Below, one piece after another: positions 1 through 6,843 of a DNA stretch of 14,431 bases. Location of the stretch: assembly GCA_028278125.1 (NCBI GenBank), contig JANQEY010000191.1:1-14431 (forward strand). The letters run 5' to 3'. This stretch comes from a bacterium (lineage in GTDB: Bacteria > Electryoneota > Electryoneia > Electryoneales > Electryoneaceae). The stretch's first letter is position 1, and every line of letters starts with the position of its first letter. The notes beneath the pieces were generated by a model that did not search any database, was not told the DNA's origin, and was given only the letters and a program-made list of their open reading frames with translations. The translations under genes and the position numbers were made by a program.

Positions 1-3000
1 GGCATGGCTGAACCTGGGGGTCATGCTTTTACCAAAGATCCATATTCCGTTCCCGCAACATCGAGCAGCATACCCGACCAGTCTCCTGAAACCCACGTCC
101 GAACAGCAGACATGAATGCCAATGGTACAGTTGACATTGTATGGAATCGGCAGTCAGGATTTACCGAAGCGGGATACCCTGAAGCCTCCTGGATATATCT
201 CGATCTTACAAAAGGTGTTCGCCCAAACCTGCTCAAACAGATCGAAAACGGCATCGGCCGAGTGACCACCATCGAGTATAAAAGTTCAACTGACTACCTG
301 GTGGCCGACCGGGAAAACGGGCGTTCATGGATCTATAAGGTGCCTTTTCCGGTAAATGTAGTTTCCCGAATAGAGGTCTATGACGGCAGAAACAGCACAT
401 ACTCTCGTGTAATGAGCTATCATGATGGATATTATGATGGAGAAGAAAAGGAGTTCCGGGGATTCGGGGAAGCTGAGCAAAAAGATTTAGGAGACACTTC
501 CGCACCGGATCTTATCATGGCCTACACATATGACACCGGTGCTGAGACAGAGGCTCTTAAAGGAAAGCCGCTGACCATAGAGGCCAAAAACTCTGATAAC
601 TTGCCTTTTTACCAGGAAACCTACGCCTGGACCACGAAGATCCTTGCGGAAGGTATAGGTGATGATGAACGAGAGGTTATTTTTGCGTTTCAGACCGAGA
701 AACTGAGAGATGTCCTTGAGAAGGGAGCAGGCACACCGGTTCAGCTCAAATGGGAATACGCGTATGACGATTACGGCAACATGACACGCCAAGTGGAGCA
801 CGGTCGTCTTGATGGCAGCTGGGATGATGAACGCGTGACCGAGATTGACTACACAGCAAGCCATGACTCCGGTAAAACCAACTGGATTCTTGATAAAGTT
901 TGTGTGCAAAAAACATTTGACGAATTGGGCGCTCCTGTATCTGAGAAACAGACCTATTACGATGGCAGTGCCGAGTCTTGTGCGGTCATCAAAGGGAACC
1001 TCACCCTGGAAAGAGATTGGGTTTCAGGGAATGAATATGTTGACTCCATCAGAAATGACTACGATACCTATGGCAATATCATCGCCACCTATGATCCTCT
1101 CTTCCCAGAAGAACCAGGCCATTACCGTGAGTTTGTTTACGACACTACCTACAAGACCTTTCCCATTGAGGAGCACATCCACACAGGTCAAACCACATTG
1201 GTAATGACTGCAACCTACGACTTCGGTTGGGGAGCAATAATATCCTCCACGGGTTTCAATGAACACACCACAATGTATGGGTATGACAATTTCGGCCGAT
1301 TAACCGCGATCACAAAACCGCCGGACACTGGGCATACGGTTGAATATGAGTATGTGCTCGCCCATGATCTTGGAAATGGCAAAATGATCAACTGGGTGGA
1401 AACCCGGCAGAACGATGGCAGTTCAGACGGTTTCCTGAAATCCCGCACCTTTTATGATGGTATGGGGCGAAAGATCATGACGCGATCTGAAGGGGAAGAT
1501 TCAGGCCAGATGGTGGTAACCGATACCGTCCAGTTCAATGCCAGGAAACTTCCCTGGAAGAAATACCTTCCCTATTTTGAGAGCGGAGGTCTGGGTTTTG
1601 TGGAACCCACCTTCAACAGCGGATTTACAGAGCACCAATATGATGCTTTAGGGAGAGAGGTCCGTGTGAACCAGCCGGTGGGGCCGGAAGGTGTTCTCTA
1701 TTCCACCACCAGGTACCAACCACTTTCTAAAACGGTTCGTGATGAAGAACAGACCCGAGCAGGATCTAAACATGCGGGTTGTGGGATGCGGTATGTGGAA
1801 GACGGCCTGCAGGACAAAGATGGTAACGGTCGCCTGAGGGAAGTGTATGAAATTGTAAAGCTCTCTGATACCGGGGAACCACTGGGAAGTACGGTCGAAT
1901 GGAAAACCAGCTACTCGTATGACCTTCTGGACAAGCTTACCGGTTATACGGATTCGCAGCAGAATCAGAAAATCATGGATTATGACGGTCTCGGAAGAAA
2001 GACGTTTATGAACGATCCGGACCGTGGGCATATGTATTATACATATGATGAGGCCAGTAATTTAATAAAAACAATTGACGCGAAGAATCAAACTATAAAA
2101 TACACATACGAAGGAGTGAATCGATTATCTGCTGAGTATTATGGGGCAGGAAAAGTCCAACCCGATGTAATTTACCACTACGACCTTCCGGGAGGACCTG
2201 TACATAGAGGAGATCTTTGGCAAGGATCATTGTCAAATCAAATATCTAATTCATTATTAACAGAATCAACTTTTGAGGTGGCTTTCGATCTGAATAGTGA
2301 CGGAAAGATCGATGTGGCCGATGTAGTAATGGCTGCTCAGAATGAACAGCATAGCGTAACTTTAACTGCACAAAACACCCGTGGTTTTCTCTCCTGGGTG
2401 GAAGATCAGTCCGGTGAAGAGCACAACTCGTACGACGCCAGGGGAAGAGTAGAATGGGTTATAAAGCGGATTAAAGATTCTGGACCGGATGATCTTAAGA
2501 ATTATTTTACCTCCATGGATTACGACTCCATGGACAGAGTCACTACCTTGACCTACCCTGACACGACAAAGGTTACCTATACCTATAACAACCGCGGCTT
2601 GTTGGAATCCGTACCCAATGTAATCAACACATACGATTATAACCCAGCAGGACAAAATGCCCTATTGAGTTTGGCGTGCGGTACTACGACTACTTACGAC
2701 TACGACCACCGTCTAAGATTGAGCCGTCTTAAGACGGTGAGATTGAAAGACACTATCACTCTTCAGAATCTTGCTTATACCTACGATGGTGTTTCAAATA
2801 TAACCACCATCATAGATGGTAGAACTAAAACCGAATTGGATACCATCGGTTCTGAACTGGGAATCGCTGCTGCTGAAGCTAGAAAGTTCAATTCTACTCA
2901 GTCTTTTAATTATGATTCACTCTATCGATTAACGAATGCTCAAAACGAAAACATCTATGGAAATATCAATTACCGGTATGACCGTATTGGAAACATGATC

Positions 3001-4455
3001 ACCAAATCTGCTTACCTGCTCGAGCCGGATCCGCTCATGGATCTCGGAACCATGACAAGCGGAGGTACCGGCAGTAACTCCGGGAGAATCGGACGCTCAC
3101 CTGGAGATCCACCAGGTCCTCACGCGATCACCGCAACTGAGAAAGGCCCAACTGGGCCAATGTTATTTGATTATGACGATAATGGAAACATGAAAACCGT
3201 TAGAGGGATGACGCTAAATTGGGATTATAAGGATCGTCTCTCAGGATTACTTAATAATACAAAATCTGCAGAGTATACCTACGATTATACCGACACAAGA
3301 AGAATGAAAAGAGTTGAGGACTCAGATAACAGATTATTGACAAAAGTCATATACATTGACAAGTTCTCAGAAGTCCGCGACGGTGCTCTAATTAAGTATG
3401 TTTATGCCGGAAACAACAGGATTGGCAGCTCGGATTCAACTGACCTCAGTTACAAGTTTCAAGTTTCAAATTTCTATCTCCATGATCATTCAGGATCAAC
3501 AAATATAGTTATAACGGAGACTGAAGAAGTTAATGAAGAGAATGTTTACTTCCCATTTGGACACCAGAGAAAATCACATATAGTAAGTACAGTTGGATCT
3601 ACATCAATATATAAATTTGTTGGAAAAGAACTCGATGAAGAAAGTGGATTGCAGTATTTTGGTAAGCGGTTTTACGATCCTTACACCTCATCATTTGTGT
3701 CCACAGATCTTTTCGCTTGTTATCCTCAAAAAGATAAATCTCGTCGATATAATATAATAAATAAACCTAAAAACTTTAATCTTTATTCGTATACGACAAA
3801 CAATCCAATAATATTTCTTGATCCAGATGGATTGTGGAAAGTTGGAATCCAATCTAGTGGAAGTATCAATGTTAGAGGCTTCACTCTTATAGCAATGGGA
3901 GGCGAGGCTATATACGATAGTACTATTAAATCTATGACATATAAAGGTGAATTAACATATTTTGCTATACAAGGTTCTATTGATTCTGATTCCAAAGGTA
4001 GTCTCAGTATCAACAATCAGGATTTCGGACTTAATTTAGGACCAGCCAAATTTCGAGTATCTATTAAAGGAGAAGCTGGCTCTGATGGAGGCAAAATAAG
4101 CCTGGCCATTTCTGGGCGTATAGGTATGTATAAAGGGACTGGACAAATAACAATTGATACAAAAGCTTGGGAAAGCTTCAAAAAAACTGGTGATTTGAAT
4201 TTGGTAAATAATGCTGAGTTTACTTTCAAAATAGGTGTAGGTGCTGACACTCCCGGTATAGCAAAAGGTGTAAAAGCTGAGGGAGAAGCAATGTTAGTAA
4301 TCCAAGCTAAAGCCAGTGAATTAAAGGAGGTTTATGAATACATTAAAACACAATTAAATAAACCATCAAGTAATAATGGTAGATACATACCGCAGGGCCG
4401 CTCTCCTATTGGGAGTCAAATTGAACTAGAAACGGGAAATTTCAATTATCAATAG
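1..4455 (+). CDS. RHS/YD-repeat protein, TcdB/SpvB-like, 5'-truncated by window edge
   Basis: The frame is open from base 1, so the ATG at 4 is probably internal and the N-terminus lies outside the window; numbering here counts that ATG as residue 1. Order: an FG-GAP/VCBS-like loop (DMNANGTVDIVW, about 36-47), a TcdB middle/N-terminal-like region (SSTDYLV...KVPFPVNVV...YHDGYYDG...FRGFGEAE, about 90-160), many YD repeats (YDTYGN, YDNFGRL, YDGLGRK, YDSLYRL, YDDNGNM), an EF-hand-like loop at 762-773, and the RHS core (YLHDHSGSTN; YFGKRFYDPYTSSFVSTDL at about 1218; YSYTTNNPIIFLDPDGL, ending about 1277). In Tc toxins and Rhs effectors this repeat region forms a hollow shell holding a C-terminal cargo. 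The tail at 1278-1483 is AT-rich, glycine- and beta-rich and not recognised; no obvious immunity gene follows. Class assignment is strong; toxin function is inference. Confidence 0.93.
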   Translation, partial: GMAEPGGHAFTKDPYSVPATSSSIPDQSPETHVRTADMNANGTVDIVWNRQSGFTEAGYPEASWIYLDLTKGVRPNLLKQIENGIGRVTTIEYKSSTDYLVADRENGRSWIYKVPFPVNVVSRIEVYDGRNSTYSRVMSYHDGYYDGEEKEFRGFGEAEQKDLGDTSAPDLIMAYTYDTGAETEALKGKPLTIEAKNSDNLPFYQETYAWTTKILAEGIGDDEREVIFAFQTEKLRDVLEKGAGTPVQLKWEYAYDDYGNMTRQVEHGRLDGSWDDERVTEIDYTASHDSGKTNWILDKVCVQKTFDELGAPVSEKQTYYDGSAESCAVIKGNLTLERDWVSGNEYVDSIRNDYDTYGNIIATYDPLFPEEPGHYREFVYDTTYKTFPIEEHIHTGQTTLVMTATYDFGWGAIISSTGFNEHTTMYGYDNFGRLTAITKPPDTGHTVEYEYVLAHDLGNGKMINWVETRQNDGSSDGFLKSRTFYDGMGRKIMTRSEGEDSGQMVVTDTVQFNARKLPWKKYLPYFESGGLGFVEPTFNSGFTEHQYDALGREVRVNQPVGPEGVLYSTTRYQPLSKTVRDEEQTRAGSKHAGCGMRYVEDGLQDKDGNGRLREVYEIVKLSDTGEPLGSTVEWKTSYSYDLLDKLTGYTDSQQNQKIMDYDGLGRKTFMNDPDRGHMYYTYDEASNLIKTIDAKNQTIKYTYEGVNRLSAEYYGAGKVQPDVIYHYDLPGGPVHRGDLWQGSLSNQISNSLLTESTFEVAFDLNSDGKIDVADVVMAAQNEQHSVTLTAQNTRGFLSWVEDQSGEEHNSYDARGRVEWVIKRIKDSGPDDLKNYFTSMDYDSMDRVTTLTYPDTTKVTYTYNNRGLLESVPNVINTYDYNPAGQNALLSLACGTTTTYDYDHRLRLSRLKTVRLKDTITLQNLAYTYDGVSNITTIIDGRTKTELDTIGSELGIAAAEARKFNSTQSFNYDSLYRLTNAQNENIYGNINYRYDRIGNMITKSAYLLEPDPLMDLGTMTSGGTGSNSGRIGRSPGDPPGPHAITATEKGPTGPMLFDYDDNGNMKTVRGMTLNWDYKDRLSGLLNNTKSAEYTYDYTDTRRMKRVEDSDNRLLTKVIYIDKFSEVRDGALIKYVYAGNNRIGSSDSTDLSYKFQVSNFYLHDHSGSTNIVITETEEVNEENVYFPFGHQRKSHIVSTVGSTSIYKFVGKELDEESGLQYFGKRFYDPYTSSFVSTDLFACYPQKDKSRRYNIINKPKNFNLYSYTTNNPIIFLDPDGLWKVGIQSSGSINVRGFTLIAMGGEAIYDSTIKSMTYKGELTYFAIQGSIDSDSKGSLSINNQDFGLNLGPAKFRVSIKGEAGSDGGKISLAISGRIGMYKGTGQITIDTKAWESFKKTGDLNLVNNAEFTFKIGVGADTPGIAKGVKAEGEAMLVIQAKASELKEVYEYIKTQLNKPSSNNGRYIPQGRSPIGSQIELETGNFNYQ
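2287..2322 (+). other. EF-hand/dockerin-like calcium loop inserted in the RHS repeats
   Basis: The twelve codons read DLNSDGKIDVAD, residues 762-773 of the RHS protein. They match the EF-hand/dockerin type I loop, with Asp1, Asn3, Asp5, Gly6, Ile8, Asp9 and Asp12. A short helix-like VVMAAQNE follows, and YD-repeat sequence resumes at about residue 800 (NSYDARGRVEW). Only one loop is present, whereas a full dockerin has two. Calcium binding is inferred from the motif. Confidence 0.75.
3453..3473 (+). repeat. Three tandem 7-nt units inside the RHS gene
   Basis: Two exact CAAGTTT units and one CAAATTT variant lie head to tail just before the codons for the conserved YLHDHSGSTN segment. Three units make 21 nt, so the reading frame is kept and they encode part of the stretch YKFQVSNF. 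The heptamer looks like a slippage-prone insertion into the linker. Chance similarity cannot be excluded for so short an array. Confidence 0.5.
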
Positions 4456-4608
4456 AAGAATAGAATACGGTAGCATTTTAATTATTATTGATCAGTATTT
4501 AAACTTAATAAATATAAGATGAGTTCATTTTGAAACGTCATGATCGTTTTAAGATTGCATTTATGGCCAGTACAAATTCAATCGTAATATAAATAGGAGA
4601 TTAGAATT

Positions 4609-5496
4609 ATGAAAAAAACAGTCTTATTGACCACCATTATTCTAATTGCCTGTTGTTTTGATGCTTTTGCTGAATCACCATCCGTTCCGCCCTTAATCAA
4701 TTACCAAGGGACACTTACCGGCGCTGGAGGCCAGCCTATTCCTAACAGCACTAAAATGCTTGAGTTTAAAATATATGACGCTGCATCAGGTGGAATTATG
4801 GTTTGGGGCCCACAGATTTTCAATTCTGTTCCTGTCATCAACGGGCAATTCAATGTAATTCTCGGTACAACAGATACATCCGGGCGCTCGATTGCGGATG
4901 CGTTTAATTCGAATGAACGATTTCTTGGAATTACGGTTGATGATTCAGAAACGGAATTAACCCCGCGGCAGCAAATTTTGAGTGCCCCCTATTCACTTCA
5001 GGCAGGTAGATCTAGAATCGCAGATAATGTGGTTGACGGGGCAATCACACAGCAGAAACGCAAAGGTTTCCCGGTTATGCTTAATACTGGCGAAAACGCT
5101 GTGATCAGCGATCCAACTGGTTCGTATAATCAATCGCACACCGACTGGGTTGACATTGTCAACCCGAACAATGGGAAAAAGGCTGAAGTAAAAATAACGA
5201 CTTATGGACACCCTGTATTCTTAGGCCTCTATGGTGGCAGCATCCGTGTCTGGGATAGCGATCCCCATGCTGATGCTGTTATAGAAATCGTTAAAATGGT
5301 GGACGGTGAGCCGGTTGTCAAATGCACATATGCATTTCGCGTAAACAGCACTGAAATGGAAATACCAATAAGCTCTTGCTGGTGCATTGATAACCCCGAA
5401 GCCGGCGTTGATCACCATTATAAGGCGCGAATATGGGTTAATCCTGGAGATGGGGCTGATTTGAGAAATGTGGTGCTCTTCGCCTATGAATTATAA
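4609..5496 (+). CDS. Secreted paralog A, 'SVPPLINYQG' family, C-terminal beta domain
   Basis: The 295-aa product starts at an ATG with AGGAGA 8 nt upstream. A signal peptide (MKK, hydrophobic core, AFA at 19-21) is followed at once by SVPPLINYQG. The N-terminal module, about 24-130, contains LEFKIYDAASGG, WGPQIFNSVPVINGQFNVILG and TPRQQILSAPYS, the pattern of widespread exported beta proteins. A short ADNVVDGAITQQK linker leads to a C-terminal domain with VKITTYGHPVFLGL and a final VVLFAYEL, which resembles jelly-roll-like ends on tail-fibre-like proteins. LIAC at 12-15 resembles a lipobox, but the AxA site conserved in all three paralogs favours signal peptidase I. Paralog B begins 52 nt after the stop, so the two are probably co-transcribed. 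Molecular function is unknown; an adhesive or ligand-binding role is inferred. Confidence 0.9.
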   Translation: MKKTVLLTTIILIACCFDAFAESPSVPPLINYQGTLTGAGGQPIPNSTKMLEFKIYDAASGGIMVWGPQIFNSVPVINGQFNVILGTTDTSGRSIADAFNSNERFLGITVDDSETELTPRQQILSAPYSLQAGRSRIADNVVDGAITQQKRKGFPVMLNTGENAVISDPTGSYNQSHTDWVDIVNPNNGKKAEVKITTYGHPVFLGLYGGSIRVWDSDPHADAVIEIVKMVDGEPVVKCTYAFRVNSTEMEIPISSCWCIDNPEAGVDHHYKARIWVNPGDGADLRNVVLFAYEL

Positions 5497-5548
5497 GAAT
5501 TCTTTATTCAATTTATCCATAGTTCATTACTCAATAGGAGAAATAACA

Positions 5549-6415
5549 ATGAAAAAATCACTCTTTTCCGTAATCATGATTGTGGTCTTTATTGGAACGG
5601 GCGCTATAGCTGATACTATTTCAGTTCCACCTTTAATTAATTATCAGGGTGTCCTCACCGATGCTGAAGGCAAACCAATTGCCAACGGACAGAAGAATCT
5701 GGAGTTCAATATTTACGATGCCGCTACTGGGGGAACTTTGATCTGGGGTCCTCAAACTTTTAATACGGTCCCTATTATAAACGGGCAGTTCAATGTAATT
5801 TTAGGTACAACAGATTCTAGCGGGCGTTCTATTTTGGATGCATTTGATTCTGACCTCCGGTTTCTCGGGATTAAGATTGGAGAAAGCGGGGTTGAAATAT
5901 CCCCTCGCCAGCAGATTCTCAGCACTCCCTACGCAACCAGTGCAAAAAATGCAAACTTGGCTGAAACAGCTGAAAAAGTTATCGATAATGCCATTACAAC
6001 ACAGATGATTGCGGATGGCGCTGTCACCAGAGAGAAGAAAGAACCTGTGAATCTGATAAAGAGCGGAACCATATCTGGAGAAGTATCTCACCACAGCGAA
6101 GCCTACCAGGTCATCTCCAAAGGAGAAGTTACCTTGGAGGTTACCATCACGACCACTGGCAGACCTGTATTTGTCGGGGTAGAAAAGATCGCAGCAAATA
6201 TTTGCGCAGTTTTGCGTATCATGAGAAGTACGGAGGGAGTTGATACTGAAGTGACCAGGACTATGTGGGTTCACAATAATGCGATGCCTGCATCACCCTG
6301 GGGTGTGGATCAACCGCCCGCAGGTACACACACCTATCGTGTTGAAACCAGTGCTATGTGCGGAGGGGATCCAGCATCAACCATTCATGGGCGACTCGTA
6401 GCACTAGAACTGTAG
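5549..6415 (+). CDS. Secreted paralog B, 'SVPPLINYQG' family, C-terminal beta domain
   Basis: I place the start at the ATG at 5549 (288 aa), because TAGGAGAAATAACA stands directly before it and the product then opens with a signal peptide (MKKSLFSVIMIVVFIGTGAIA). The longer frame from 5468 would overlap paralog A and put 27 non-signal residues in front. The N-terminal module (SVPPLINYQG, LEFNIYDAATGG, WGPQTFNTVPIINGQFNVILG, SPRQQILSTPYA) is close to those of paralogs A and C. A linker NAITTQMIADGAVTREK follows, of the DGAVT type common between head and tip of fibre-like proteins. The C-terminal domain (VTITTTGRPVFVGV, DQPPAGTHTYRVE, LVALEL) is homologous to that of A but clearly diverged. Likely exported through Sec; binding role inferred. 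Confidence 0.9.
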   Translation: MKKSLFSVIMIVVFIGTGAIADTISVPPLINYQGVLTDAEGKPIANGQKNLEFNIYDAATGGTLIWGPQTFNTVPIINGQFNVILGTTDSSGRSILDAFDSDLRFLGIKIGESGVEISPRQQILSTPYATSAKNANLAETAEKVIDNAITTQMIADGAVTREKKEPVNLIKSGTISGEVSHHSEAYQVISKGEVTLEVTITTTGRPVFVGVEKIAANICAVLRIMRSTEGVDTEVTRTMWVHNNAMPASPWGVDQPPAGTHTYRVETSAMCGGDPASTIHGRLVALEL

Positions 6416-6843
6416 CCGAGAAAGCAAATCCTAAAATAGTATTGATGAGTTTTTTAATCGCGATCATAATAACCTATAATTAATCCACCGGGTGATACTC
6501 TAATTATGAAATGTTGTTTTATCGTTTTTCAATATAGTTCTACGATCACATACATATTTTAAATTTGAAAATTCATCATAACAACCATTGCTCGTCTATA
6601 AGAAAGACTGGGGATCTAAATTGCTGATAGTAGCGGACTCTTACCTATAAAGAGATGGTTTGATAGCAACAAGATTTGATTCGTCATCTGCAAATCAAAC
6701 AGGAAATAATTTGCCGAATGAGGAAGGTGCAGTAAAGCTATTGTGCATGGCCAGTATGGATTTCTATTTGTATTTGGCTGGCTATTGAAGAAATCTATGA
6801 CTTATAATTAAGGTCAATTATTTAATAAAAAAGGAGAGAACCG
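6416..6843 (+). other. 428-bp AT-rich intergenic region
   Basis: I see no supportable gene on either strand here. The region separates the A/B paralog pair from the mosaic protein. It holds a possible promoter near its left end (6442-6470), a lone perfect TATAAT at 6803-6808 without a well-spaced -35, and a strong ribosome binding site (AAGGAGAG) just before the ATG at 6844. A short GCCAG/CTGGC inverted pair around 6750-6783 is too weak to call a structure. The length suggests separate transcription of the downstream gene. Confidence 0.6.
6442..6470 (+). promoter_or_regulatory. Possible sigma70-type promoter
   Basis: TTGATG (6442-6447) and CATAAT (6465-6470) are separated by exactly 17 nt. 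This is a reasonable -35/-10 pair, but it lies about 370 nt upstream of the next start codon in an AT-rich stretch where such matches arise by chance. A long leader would be implied. Confidence 0.3.

Noticed and set aside
1813..1848. Second EF-hand-like string DKDGNGRLRE in the RHS protein
   Set aside because: Position 12 is Tyr and the following residues fit ordinary RHS strand sequence, so calcium binding is not convincing.
4642..4653. Lipobox-like LIAC in the signal peptide of paralog A
   Set aside because: Only 14 residues precede the Cys, and all three paralogs share an AxA site right before the conserved module. Signal peptidase I cleavage is more likely, though a lipoprotein is not excluded.
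5468..5548. Longer N-terminus for paralog B
   Set aside because: It would overlap paralog A, lacks a ribosome binding site, and places 27 extra residues before a good signal peptide.
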